Assembly: GCA_963665185.2 (NCBI GenBank)
Contig: CAXXPO010000027.1
Coordinates: 1-64,000 of the forward strand
Origin: G963665185 sp963665185
GTDB taxonomy: Bacteria; Desulfobacterota; Desulfovibrionia; Desulfovibrionales; Desulfovibrionaceae
DNA length: 64,000 nt
Reading direction: 5' to 3'
Shown: one piece after another, positions 45,737 through 54,417 of the stretch
Layout: each line of letters begins with the position of its first letter
How positions within the stretch are numbered: position 1 is the stretch's first letter
Notes under the pieces: model-generated
Database searches by the model: none
What the model was told of the DNA's origin: nothing
The model's input: the letters and a program-made list of their open reading frames with translations, nothing else
Translations under genes and position numbers: made by a program

Positions 45737-47359
45737 ATGAAATTTTCCCGTCGTGAGTTCTTAAGCACCGGAATCGGATTGGGCGGTGTCCTGCTTCTCC
45801 CGAATCTCGCCCTGGCGCAAAGCGGCAAAGGCTCCGAAGAAGGCAGAAAAGACGCGAAGCAGGTTCAGGCGGTAAAGGAAATAAGGGAACACATAGAAAA
45901 GTATGCTGCGGAAGGCAAAAGGTTTGCATCCGACGCACTGGCTGCGGACGACAACGGCCAGTGGGACCGTTTGGTGAATTATTATTTCGACCGGGACAAG
46001 TACACCTGCGTGTCTGTCAACTCGGCCAACCTGTGCCCTTCCATGAAACCGGTTCAGGACATTGTCGATTTGGTGCAGGAAATGCTCGCCAAAGACATAT
46101 CCTTTCCCATGCGCGGCGAGTTGGCGGAAGCAAGTCTGGGGTACGGGCTCGAGGCCATGAAAAAATGGTTTGGCCTGGAAAGGGAAACAGACCAGGCCGA
46201 CCATCTCATGGCTTTGGTTTCCAACAGCACCCAAGGCAACAATTTCATCAACAACGGACTGGTGACATCGGGCTTTTTCAACCCGCAAAAGGAGAATGTC
46301 GTTGTCTGGGACGTGAACCATCCCACGAACTACCAGGCATGGGAGTATCGCAGGGCGACGCAGGGATGGGCAAAGGATTCGGTGAGAACCGTCCGGACCA
46401 GGATGTTCTCGAACAATGTCGCCGAAACAGACCTGCGCAAGGGAACCATGCCGTCCGATCCGGCGAATGAGGACAAAATCATCCAAGCCCTTCTCGCCAT
46501 GGTGGACAAAAACACCAAGGTGGTCACGCTGTCCTGGCAGTCCAATGAATGCGGAATGCTCCTGCCCATGGAACGGATCATCCACGAGCTTCGGAAGGTG
46601 AACAAGGGCATGCACATCCATGCGGACAGCGCCCAGACTTTCGGCGTCCTGGACCTCAGACTGGGTGGGCTCGACGTGGACAGCATCACCGGCAGCTTTC
46701 ACAAATGGCCGTGCGGACCGAAGATGGTGGGGGTGTTGTACATGAACAACAGGTCCGGGGCCGCTGAAAGGTTCACCCCCAGCGAATGGGGGTATGACGA
46801 ACATATAATGACCCCGGAGGACTACGGATTCAAGGCGTCCACCGGAAAAATCGATCCCAATGCCAAGCGTTTTTCCTATCTTGGCCAGCAAAACGACGCC
46901 ACCCTGGTTTCCACGTGGATCACCGCCCTGTTCCATACCGGAAAATTCCATCCGCAGGTGACCCCAAAGAAGATCGAAGAGCGCATCCATTATCTGGGTT
47001 CGCGGACCAAGGAAGCGTTGTACAGACATCTGCCCAGGATTTATCCTGATTTCAGCCCTAAGCAGGCATATAAATGGATTTCCACCCCCACCACGAACGA
47101 CAACCTGCGCAGTTCGGTATTCCTGTTCAGAACGCCCGATGGAATTCAGGCCGGCGACGTCGTAAAAAACGTCTATGAGAAACATCAGATGGCCATAGCC
47201 AACCTGCATGTGCTGGGACATGACCTTGTGCGCGTATCCCCCACGTTCTGCAATACCGCACAGGATGTGGAGAACGTGGTCGAGGCGACGGTGGACGTCA
47301 TCAAGGCCATGGAAAAGGGAACACTGGCAAACAATACGATTTCAAGAGCATATGTCTGA
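45737..47359 (+). CDS. Tat-exported class V aminotransferase-like PLP enzyme (PvdN-like)
   Basis: 540 residues. MKFSRREFLSTGIGLGGVLLLP is a clear twin-arginine signal ending near LALAQ. The mature part is a fold-type I class V aminotransferase: HADSAQTFG provides the Asp that contacts the pyridine nitrogen, and GSFHKWPCGPK the PLP-binding Lys. A PLP enzyme exported by Tat is rare; PvdN of fluorescent pseudomonads, which modifies the pyoverdine side chain in the periplasm, is the known case and the best comparison. AAGGAG stands 9 nt before ATG. It is the only intact cargo gene of the tRNA-Val island. Substrate unknown. Confidence 0.85.
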   Translation: MKFSRREFLSTGIGLGGVLLLPNLALAQSGKGSEEGRKDAKQVQAVKEIREHIEKYAAEGKRFASDALAADDNGQWDRLVNYYFDRDKYTCVSVNSANLCPSMKPVQDIVDLVQEMLAKDISFPMRGELAEASLGYGLEAMKKWFGLERETDQADHLMALVSNSTQGNNFINNGLVTSGFFNPQKENVVVWDVNHPTNYQAWEYRRATQGWAKDSVRTVRTRMFSNNVAETDLRKGTMPSDPANEDKIIQALLAMVDKNTKVVTLSWQSNECGMLLPMERIIHELRKVNKGMHIHADSAQTFGVLDLRLGGLDVDSITGSFHKWPCGPKMVGVLYMNNRSGAAERFTPSEWGYDEHIMTPEDYGFKASTGKIDPNAKRFSYLGQQNDATLVSTWITALFHTGKFHPQVTPKKIEERIHYLGSRTKEALYRHLPRIYPDFSPKQAYKWISTPTTNDNLRSSVFLFRTPDGIQAGDVVKNVYEKHQMAIANLHVLGHDLVRVSPTFCNTAQDVENVVEATVDVIKAMEKGTLANNTISRAYV

Positions 47360-47569
47360 TAAACAGTCCGCGCTTTCGAGGCGGGCTGTGCCATTGGCAG
47401 GGTGGGGATTCCCGTCCTGCAGATGGGGGCCCGCCGCCTGAGCGGACACTGCCGGCCCCCTGCAGACGGACCGGAGAGGCTCCTCCTGGAGTTCTGGAGC
47501 ACAGACCGACATTGACGAAACAGGGAGGACGGCGGATTCGGCACCTGCGGACCCAGCCCCCCCCTCCCC

Positions 47570-47620
47570 GTGGAAATCACAAGTTCAGATATTATCGCAT
47601 CTTCCTCAAGAATCAAAAAA
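47570..47620. repeat. Decayed copy of the tRNA-Val 3' end (putative attR)
   Basis: GTGGAAATCACAAGTTCA (47570-47587) matches 43861-43878 of tRNA-Val at 17 of 18 positions. Without gaps, 47570-47620 aligns with 43861-43911 at about 37 of 51 positions by hand, ending in an identical GAATCAAAAAA that leads into a hairpin terminator in both copies. The T-stem no longer pairs, so it is not a working tRNA. Confidence 0.65.
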
Positions 47621-47647
47621 GCCACCCACTTGCGGGTGGCTTTTTTT
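47621..47647 (+). terminator. Intrinsic terminator at the island's right end
   Basis: GCCACCC (47621-47627) pairs with GGGTGGC (47634-47640), flanked by an A-run and followed by seven T. It closes the PvdN-like gene's transcript. The rest of the 546-bp gap 47360-47905 shows the tRNA-like repeat and an inverted repeat, but no gene. Confidence 0.9.
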
Positions 47648-47793
47648 GGAAAAAAACGGCCTGGCAGATTGTTGCGGTCATCCCCTGCAAAGAAACTGAA
47701 AAAGCTCAATTTTAAGGGGCTGCGGTCTTCCATCTTCACGGTGCAGGCCATTTCCCATTATTACTGTTTCATATGAAATACACGGCATTCTTG

Positions 47794-47812
47794 CACTAAT
47801 CTTAAATTAGTG
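47794..47812. promoter_or_regulatory. Operator-like inverted repeat upstream of the TonB receptor operon
   Basis: CACTAAT-CTTAA-ATTAGTG is a perfect 7-bp inverted repeat 93 bp before the receptor's GTG start. The size and place fit a dimeric repressor site. It is not a plain Fur or Zur box as I know them, so the regulator is unknown. Confidence 0.5.
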
Positions 47813-47905
47813 TTACCAACTGCGGCGTTTTCAAAAATAAAATGCTCAAGCTGTATAATTTCTTCAAATTACGGCGCAAACTGAACACCTACAAAGGCGG
47901 CTCCC

Positions 47906-49852
47906 GTGAATGCTCTCCCCCCGATGAAGCGCTTCCTCCTTGTGGTCCCACTCCTGCTGTTTCAGCTCTGTTCCGCAACTCCCATCCTGGCGGACGACGC
48001 CGCGGACAAGAACGCCACCACACAACACGCCACAGCAAAATTGCCGACCGTCACGGTGGTGGCCAATCCCATCATCGACGGCAACAAGCTGGACAACTAC
48101 GGGGCCACGACCACGGTTGTCACCAAGGACCAGATCGAAGACCTCAATGCCGTGGACCTTCCTCAGGCCCTGGTCCGCGTTCCCGGAGTGACCATCACCC
48201 GATACAACCATGTGGGTTCTTTCGGAGGCGGCGAGGGCGGCGCCGTGTTCATCCGGGGACAGGGCTCCAGCCGCCCCGGCGCCGAAATAAAGACCTTTGT
48301 GGACGACGTGCCCATGTACATGGGGCCCTGGAACCACCCGCTCATGGACCTGCTTCCCGTAAACTCGGTCGATGCCATCGAGGTCGTCAAGGGCGCGCAG
48401 CCCCAGCGCTACGGCAATACGTTGTCCGCCGTGAACCTCGTTCCCAAACGGCAGCACGGCGAAGAATCGTCCACCATTGCGAAAGTGCTGGCCGGCAGTT
48501 TCGGAACATTCGGCGAGTCCCTGGAACACGGCGGCAAATTGAATGATTTCGACTACTACGTGGGCGAAGGCTACATCCGCTCCGACGGACACCGCCAGAA
48601 TTCCTCGGGCTCCAAACTGGGGTACTTCGCCAACATGGGATACGCTCTGAACGACATGTGGGACGCCCGCCTCGTGGCCCTGGGCGTAACCAACCGGTCA
48701 ACCGACCCCGGCCCGGACGTTCCCGGGGGGCAATCCGAAGGCAGGTACGGTACCAATGCCCAGTTGCTGTCCCTGACCCTGTCCCACGATTACGAATATC
48801 TGGACGGCAGTTTCAAATTTTACGTGAACACCGGAGAAGGCAACTGGAAGGACCAGATAGGCAACGACGAAAACAACTACAACGACTTCACCTTCTACGG
48901 ACTGAGGCTGAAGGAAACCGTGCATCCCTGGAAAGGAATGGACCTCGCCCTGGGACTGGACCAGGACTGGTGGCACAGCGAGGTGCGCTATACATATGAC
49001 GACGGCAGCCCGGACAGAACCATCAATCCGCAGGACTTTTCACTGACCATGCCCTATGTGGGCCTCAGCCAGCTCATCGGCGACAAGGAAGGCTTCTACG
49101 CCATTCCTTCGGCGGGCGTGCGCTTCTACGATCACAACAAGTTCGACGCGGAAACCGCTCCGTACGGCGGGCTGATCCTCGGCTACAAAAACACCGAAGC
49201 CCACGTGGCCCTGTCCAGAGGCGTGGTCTATCCCGGCCACGACGTCATCGTGCTCGGCTGGACGGATTGGGAAAACCTGGAGGCCGAAACCACGGACCAT
49301 TTGGAAGTGGGCCTTTCCCACAATTTTTCCGACATGGTCAAAGCCGAGGTCATCTACTTCGAGGATCACGGCCGGAACCGCTATGTCTTCGCCTTTCCCG
49401 GTCCGGTCTGGTACAACACCGGCAAATACGACATCACCGGATGGGAATTCACGGTCAACGTAACGCCCACGGACGACCTGGCCCTTTTCGCCGGGCTTAC
49501 GCTGCAGGACGTCTCCGAGCCGTCCGACCTGCCCTATGCGCCGGAAACCACTCTCAGCGCCGGGTTTACATGGCGCTTCCTGAAGGCCTTCACCCTGAAC
49601 ATGGACGGCCAATACGTGGACAACATGTACGTGCTCAAACAGACACGCATGGCCACCGCCACCAATACCCAGATGGTCTCCTCGCACTTTCTGCTGGGTG
49701 CACGCCTCGGATGGGAGTTCGAGAGCGACCTCATAGGCGGAGGCGAACTCTTCCTGGCAGTCGAAAACCTGCTGGACGAGGACTACGAGTACCGGCCGGA
49801 CTACCCCATGCCGGGCCGCAACTTCACCGTCGGCATAAAGCTCACCTTCTAA
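47906..49852 (+). CDS. TonB-dependent outer-membrane receptor
   Basis: 648 residues. A signal peptide (FLLVVPLLLFQLCSATPILA) is followed by a TonB-box-like LPTVTVVANP (about 46-55), the plug domain (NYGATTTVVTKDQIEDL; RGQGSSRPGAEIKTFVDDVP; DAIEVVKGAQPQRYG) and a beta-barrel ending in aromatic F (NFTVGIKLTF). GTG 47906 is preferred over ATG 47924 because AAGG lies 8 nt before it and none is near the ATG. It starts a six-gene run with two methyltransferases and an ABC metal importer, so it probably imports a metal complex. Confidence 0.92.
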   Translation: MNALPPMKRFLLVVPLLLFQLCSATPILADDAADKNATTQHATAKLPTVTVVANPIIDGNKLDNYGATTTVVTKDQIEDLNAVDLPQALVRVPGVTITRYNHVGSFGGGEGGAVFIRGQGSSRPGAEIKTFVDDVPMYMGPWNHPLMDLLPVNSVDAIEVVKGAQPQRYGNTLSAVNLVPKRQHGEESSTIAKVLAGSFGTFGESLEHGGKLNDFDYYVGEGYIRSDGHRQNSSGSKLGYFANMGYALNDMWDARLVALGVTNRSTDPGPDVPGGQSEGRYGTNAQLLSLTLSHDYEYLDGSFKFYVNTGEGNWKDQIGNDENNYNDFTFYGLRLKETVHPWKGMDLALGLDQDWWHSEVRYTYDDGSPDRTINPQDFSLTMPYVGLSQLIGDKEGFYAIPSAGVRFYDHNKFDAETAPYGGLILGYKNTEAHVALSRGVVYPGHDVIVLGWTDWENLEAETTDHLEVGLSHNFSDMVKAEVIYFEDHGRNRYVFAFPGPVWYNTGKYDITGWEFTVNVTPTDDLALFAGLTLQDVSEPSDLPYAPETTLSAGFTWRFLKAFTLNMDGQYVDNMYVLKQTRMATATNTQMVSSHFLLGARLGWEFESDLIGGGELFLAVENLLDEDYEYRPDYPMPGRNFTVGIKLTF

Positions 49853-49870
49853 CGAAAAGAGCACACCAAA

Positions 49871-50941
49871 ATGGAAAAAGGACTGTTGCTGAATACGCCG
49901 ACTCCGACACCGGACAGATTGTACGCCCTGCTGAGGGACTCTGTTCGGGGAGCCAAGATCTTCCAGGCTGTCCGGGCCGCGCTGGACAAGGAAATATTCG
50001 ACCGGCTCGCAAACCCGATGTCCACGGAGCGTCTGGCTGCGGAGCTGGACATTCCCGTACATATCCTCACCCCGCTTTGCGCGCTCCTGCACCAAGCCGG
50101 ATTCCTGGATCTGAACCGCGGGATATGGTCCCTTCCCGACGACGTCCGCGCCTTCCTGGTCGACAACGGTCCCGGCAACCACCGGGGCGTTGTGGCCAAT
50201 CTGGCCGAAACAGTTTCCCTATGGAACAATCTGGATGAGGTTCTGGAGTCCGGCCCGCTGGACCCGTTCCGCAAAGGCCTGTTCGGCGGCGCCTTTCTTT
50301 CCGCCCTGTCCGCCGAAACCCTGGCCGGGGAAGCACAGCGTACCGCAGCCCTTCTGGCCCGCATCCCCGGAATGGAAAATGCCCGCGACGTGGTCGACCT
50401 GGGCGGCGGACACGGACTCTACGCCCTGGCGCTGTGCGCGCGTCTGCCCGGTCTGCATGCGGAAATCATGGATCAGGAACCGGCCCGAGGCGTGGCGCAG
50501 GCGAATCTGGATGCTTTCGGGGACGGCAGGACCCGCTTCACGGTCGCCGACATATTCAGGGACCCGCTCGGCAACGAACGCGACGCGGCCCTGCTTTTCT
50601 ACAACCCCGGAGGAAAGCGGGCGGACATGCTGGAACGCATCCACGACTGCCTGAAACCGGGCGGCATCTTCGCCACCAAACACGCTTTCTACTCGCGGGA
50701 CGAAGGCGGAAAAGACCCCTTGAACGATCTGGAATGGAACCTGACGGTTTTTCCCGGAGTCGCCAAAGGGCCGAACGTATACCGCTTCCGGGACGATCTC
50801 GATTTCGAGGACTACATGGCCCTGGTCGAGGAACGCTTCGACATCCTGGCAGACCATGGCCCCGAGGATTTCGCCGTGCCCGACCTGGGCAAATTCGGCG
50901 ACCGTCTGGACTCCCGGCTCATCGTAGCCCGCAAACGCTAA
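49871..50941 (+). CDS. SAM-dependent methyltransferase with N-terminal winged-helix dimerisation domain
   Basis: 356 residues. The first ~100 residues resemble the dimerisation domain of small-molecule O-methyltransferases (KEIFDRLANPMSTERLAAELDIP; LCALLHQAGFLDL). The catalytic domain carries DLGGGHG at 176-182 as SAM motif I, then DIFRDP and HDCLKPGGIFATKH. Starts 18 bp after the receptor stop. Such enzymes methylate hydroxyl or similar groups of small molecules; here the neighbours suggest a metal-binding ligand or its metabolite, which is inference. Confidence 0.85.
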   Translation: MEKGLLLNTPTPTPDRLYALLRDSVRGAKIFQAVRAALDKEIFDRLANPMSTERLAAELDIPVHILTPLCALLHQAGFLDLNRGIWSLPDDVRAFLVDNGPGNHRGVVANLAETVSLWNNLDEVLESGPLDPFRKGLFGGAFLSALSAETLAGEAQRTAALLARIPGMENARDVVDLGGGHGLYALALCARLPGLHAEIMDQEPARGVAQANLDAFGDGRTRFTVADIFRDPLGNERDAALLFYNPGGKRADMLERIHDCLKPGGIFATKHAFYSRDEGGKDPLNDLEWNLTVFPGVAKGPNVYRFRDDLDFEDYMALVEERFDILADHGPEDFAVPDLGKFGDRLDSRLIVARKR

Positions 50942-50956
50942 CGCAAAGGAACCGCC

Positions 50957-51793
50957 ATGCCTCGTTTTCTTCTGCCTCTCCTCCTGATACTGCTCCTGCT
51001 GCCGGGCGCGGGAACGGCCGCCGAAAACAGCGACGGCCCTCACATACTGGCCGGAACCGGCATCGCCGCCGACATCCTGCGCGATCTCACCGGTCCGGGA
51101 GCACAGATTCGCCAGCTGATTCCAGGCGGCGCCTGCCCTGGCCATTACGACCTGCGCCCCGGCGACCTGCTTTTCCTCAAACAGGCCGATCTGCTCGTCC
51201 TCGAGTCCTACCAGCCAAGCATGGCCAACATGGGCGACCTGGTGCGGGCGGCGGACAATGCCCGGCTGCGCATCGTTGTGCTTCCAAAGGAGGCCGACGC
51301 CATGCTTCCGAAAGCCCAGATCGCATACACGGAGATTCTGGCCGCCAAACTCGGCGAACTGTTTCCCGCTCTGAACGCCCCAGTGGCCGAAGCCGCATCC
51401 CGCCGCATCGCAAAGGTCCGCGAGGTGGCAGCCGGGGAAACCGCCCGGTTGAAAGCCGCAAAAAACGTTCCCGCCCTGTGCGCCGCAATGCAGGCGGGGT
51501 TCGCGTCCTGGGCGGGGCTGACCGTTGTGGGCACCTATGGCCGTCCCGAAGACATGTCGCCGAAGGCCTTTGCCCGGCTGTTGGACATGGGAAAGAAAAA
51601 CCACGTCCGAATGGTGCTCGACAACCTGCAGAGCGGTCCGGGCACAGGGAACGGCCTGGCCGAATCCCTGGGTGCGGGACATGCGGACCTGACCTCGTTT
51701 CCCGGCGCGCTGCCCGGCCAGGACGACTGGGCGTCCGCCTTTTCCGGGAACACGCAAAACCTGCTGAATGCCCTGAAAGAGGCGGGCAAGTGA
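50957..51793 (+). CDS. Metal ABC transporter substrate-binding protein (ZnuA/TroA fold), atypical site
   Basis: 278 residues with signal peptide (LLPLLLILLLLPGAGTAA). The cluster A-I fold is indicated by VIPGGACPGHYDLRPGDLLFLKQADLLV-type sequence and the following QADLLVLES. In ZnuA-like proteins the metal is held by three His and one acidic residue. Here the first site reads C60-PG-H63 and the later His positions (usually in DPHxW and SHxAF contexts) are not seen; VVGTYGRPED stands where SHDAFGYF would be. There is no His-rich loop. So it may bind a metal chelate or a different ion. AAAGGA precedes the ATG; the ATPase overlaps the stop. Confidence 0.82.
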   Translation: MPRFLLPLLLILLLLPGAGTAAENSDGPHILAGTGIAADILRDLTGPGAQIRQLIPGGACPGHYDLRPGDLLFLKQADLLVLESYQPSMANMGDLVRAADNARLRIVVLPKEADAMLPKAQIAYTEILAAKLGELFPALNAPVAEAASRRIAKVREVAAGETARLKAAKNVPALCAAMQAGFASWAGLTVVGTYGRPEDMSPKAFARLLDMGKKNHVRMVLDNLQSGPGTGNGLAESLGAGHADLTSFPGALPGQDDWASAFSGNTQNLLNALKEAGK

Positions 51794-52569
51794 CTTCCGG
51801 ATGCGTCGTTGAGCTGGACAATGTCGCTGCGGCCTACGGGCGGCACGTTGCCATGCGCGACGTGAACCTGCGCCTTGAACGCGGCGAATTCCTGGGGGTG
51901 ATCGGTCCCAACGGGGCGGGAAAGACAACCCTGCTCACCGTGCTCAACGGTCTGGGCCGCATGGTGGCCGGAAAGGCCAGGGTTCTGGGCGTCAACGTCA
52001 CGCCGTCTTCCGCCCGCTCTTTGCGAAGGCGCATCGGGTACGTGGCCCAGCTTCAGGAGTACGACCCCCTGCTGCCCATGACCGTGCGTGAAAGCGTACT
52101 CACGGGCTGTTACGGACGGCTCGGATTGCTCCGCCGGGTGCCCCACTCCGTCCATGAACAGGCCGACGAACTGATGGACCTTGTCGGTCTCTCCGGCCTG
52201 GAACATCGCCCTCTGGGCCATCTTTCGGGCGGCGAACGCCAGCGGGCGGCCATTGCCAGGGCCCTGATCCAGCAACCGGAAATGCTGCTTCTGGACGAAC
52301 CCACCGCCTCCCTCGACTGGCAGGCGCAACGGGGCATCCTGGCTCTTATCCGCGACGTGCACCGCAGGTTCAACCTTACCAGCCTGATGGTCACCCACGA
52401 CCTCAACACCTTGCCCGAAATCTGCACGCGCATCGCCTGCATGAAGGCCGGACGCCTGATCAGCATAGGCGAGCCGGCAGAAATCGCCGATCCCGACCTG
52501 TTGAGCGGGCTTTACGGAACGCCCATCCGCGTTCTGGAGCACGACGGCCGGACACATCTTTTATATTGA
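51790..52569 (+). CDS. Metal ABC transporter ATP-binding protein
   Basis: 259 residues. GTG 51790 overlaps the previous stop (GTGA). Walker A GPNGAGKTT (39-47), Q-loop AQLQEYDPLLPM, signature LSGGERQRAAIARAL and LLLDEPTASLD are all intact. Most similar in form to ZnuC/MntB-type ATPases. The start codon of the permease lies 14 bp after the stop. Confidence 0.93.
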   Translation: MTSGCVVELDNVAAAYGRHVAMRDVNLRLERGEFLGVIGPNGAGKTTLLTVLNGLGRMVAGKARVLGVNVTPSSARSLRRRIGYVAQLQEYDPLLPMTVRESVLTGCYGRLGLLRRVPHSVHEQADELMDLVGLSGLEHRPLGHLSGGERQRAAIARALIQQPEMLLLDEPTASLDWQAQRGILALIRDVHRRFNLTSLMVTHDLNTLPEICTRIACMKAGRLISIGEPAEIADPDLLSGLYGTPIRVLEHDGRTHLLY

Positions 52570-52583
52570 GCGGGAGCTTTGAA

Positions 52584-53471
52584 ATGGATTTCAGTTTCCT
52601 GACCCACGGATTCATGCTGAAGGCCTTTCTGGCCGGACTGCTGGGCGGCGCGTCATGCGGCATCACCGGTGTGCTGGTGGTAACCATGCGCATCTCGGCC
52701 ATCGGGACCTGCATGGCCCACGCCGCCTTTGCCGGAGCGCTCTTCGGCATGCTCCTGGGAGTGGACTGGCTGCCCATCGCCTTTGTTTTCAGCTTCGGCG
52801 CGGCAGGAATCATCGGCCCCTTGTCCGACCGCGCGGATTTCGCCCCGGAAACCGTCGTCGGCATCGTCTTCACGGCCATGCTCGGCATGGCCTTCCTTTT
52901 CCTGGGGCTGATGACCGGCTCACGGTCCGACGCATTGAACCTGTTCTGGGGCAGCATCCTGACCGTCAAACAAGTGGACCTGCTGCTCATGGGCGCGGTC
53001 TGCGCCATGCTTCTGGCCGGGCTGGCCCTTTTTTTCAAGGAAATCAGAGCAGTGCTCTGCCACCGAGCCGTTGCCGCGGCCGTGGGCATACCGGCCACAG
53101 CCATCTTCTACGCCATGCTTCTGGCCGTGGGCCTTACCGTGACCGCCTCCCTGCGCAGCATCGGCGGACTGCTCATCTACAGCCTGATCATCAATCCCGC
53201 GGCGGCAGCCTACCAGCTTTCCTACGACCTCAAGCGCATCTTCCTGCTGGCCGCCCTTATCGGCGTCGGCTCCTGCTGGGCCGGACTGGTCGTTTCCTAC
53301 TGCCTGAACGTCCCTTCCGGGGCTGTCATAGTCCTCATCTCGACCCTGATCTTCGGACTCTGCACCCTGCTCTCTCCCAAAAAACGGGCCTTGTCCCGAA
53401 AAGAACGCCTGGAAATAAGCTACTCGAGCAGGGTGGAACCGATCCACCAACCACAAAGGAAAAACGCATGA
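52584..53471 (+). CDS. Metal ABC transporter permease (ABC-3 family)
   Basis: 295 residues with eight or nine hydrophobic segments. GGASCGITGVLVVTMRISAIGTCMAHAAFAGALFG, in part, is the conserved start of ZnuB/TroC permeases, and RSIGGLLIYSLIINPAAAAYQLS the signature near the end. ATG 52584 has GGGAG 7 nt upstream and is preferred over the overlapping TTG at 52566. Its stop overlaps the next methyltransferase start (ATGA). Confidence 0.92.
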   Translation: MDFSFLTHGFMLKAFLAGLLGGASCGITGVLVVTMRISAIGTCMAHAAFAGALFGMLLGVDWLPIAFVFSFGAAGIIGPLSDRADFAPETVVGIVFTAMLGMAFLFLGLMTGSRSDALNLFWGSILTVKQVDLLLMGAVCAMLLAGLALFFKEIRAVLCHRAVAAAVGIPATAIFYAMLLAVGLTVTASLRSIGGLLIYSLIINPAAAAYQLSYDLKRIFLLAALIGVGSCWAGLVVSYCLNVPSGAVIVLISTLIFGLCTLLSPKKRALSRKERLEISYSSRVEPIHQPQRKNA

Positions 53472-54091
53472 TAGATACAGCCTACATGAAAAAGGCCGCC
53501 TTCTTCGATGCCCAGGCAAAGGCTGACTGGGCGGACGCCAACTACAGCCCGGAAGAATTCGAAAAACTGGACAGGCTCCTGGTTCTGCTGGAAGCCGCTC
53601 CGGGAATGCGGATTCTGGAACCCGGCTGCGGCACGGGCCGACTGACCACGGTTCTGGGCAAGGCCGTCGGCGTCGAAGGCGCGGTCACGGCCCTGGACAT
53701 CAGTGTCCGCATGGCGAACGCTGCACGGCGACGTTGCGCGGAACAAAAACAGGTGCAGGTGCTGCAAGGCTGTCTGGAAACCTGCTCCCTGTCCGTGGCG
53801 CAGTTCGACGCCGTGGCCTGCCACCAAGTCTTCCCGCACTTCAATGACCATGTCCGGGCCCTGGACCGGATGGCGCGTTGCCTGCGCCCCTCGGGCAGGC
53901 TGGTCATTTCTCATTTCATCGGGCGCGAGGAGGTCAACGACGTGCACCGCAAGGCGGGAACCGTTGTGGAAAAGGACATGCTGCCCGGAGAAGCCGATAT
54001 GCTCGCCCTGTTCGGACAGGCCGGTTTTACCGTCGATCTGCTGGAAGACACTGCGAACGCCTACTTTCTTTCGGCCCGCCTGACTCCGTAG
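53468..54091 (+). CDS. Class I SAM-dependent methyltransferase
   Basis: 207 residues. LEPGCGTGRLT at 50-60 is SAM motif I; VTALDIS, FDAVACHQVFPHF and CLRPSGRLVISHF follow in the usual order. The tail HRKAGTVVEKDMLPGEADM is shared with short methyltransferases I recall next to metal transporters. Overlaps the permease stop by 4 bp, so it is translated as part of the transporter operon. Second methyltransferase of the cluster; substrate unknown. Confidence 0.85.
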   Translation: MIDTAYMKKAAFFDAQAKADWADANYSPEEFEKLDRLLVLLEAAPGMRILEPGCGTGRLTTVLGKAVGVEGAVTALDISVRMANAARRRCAEQKQVQVLQGCLETCSLSVAQFDAVACHQVFPHFNDHVRALDRMARCLRPSGRLVISHFIGREEVNDVHRKAGTVVEKDMLPGEADMLALFGQAGFTVDLLEDTANAYFLSARLTP

Positions 54092-54259
54092 CAGCAAGGC
54101 ACGGCCAGCCGAAAACGAACACCGCGGAGGCTGGCCCTTCTACATTCCCTTCCCGGACAGCGAGCGCATCCCCATTTTCCGCCCCGTTCCCCACACCTTC
54201 CCCTTTCTCACGGACAAATTTTGTTTTTCAAGAATTTCTTCCAGCCGCTCTTTTATGGC

Positions 54260-54321
54260 TTGACAAAATATTGTTTCATTCTATTTTCTGAACGCGACGT
54301 TCACTTTTATAATGAAACGTC
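54260..54321 (+). promoter_or_regulatory. Promoter and operator-like palindrome before the TetR-RND operon
   Basis: TTGACA (54260-54265) and TATTTT (54282-54287) form a 16-bp-spaced promoter. Downstream, GACGTT (54296-54301) and AACGTC (54316-54321) form an inverted repeat around a TATAAT (54308-54313). The site lies about 100 bp before tetR and would block transcription when occupied. The rest of the 326-bp gap shows nothing else. Confidence 0.5.
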
Positions 54322-54417
54322 ACTCCCTGTTTCCGGCGGGGAACAAGCCGCACAAGGTGTCACGCCATAAGCGGATCAAACCGGAAAATGCCGGCCCACC
54401 CGGCCCAAGGAATCAAG

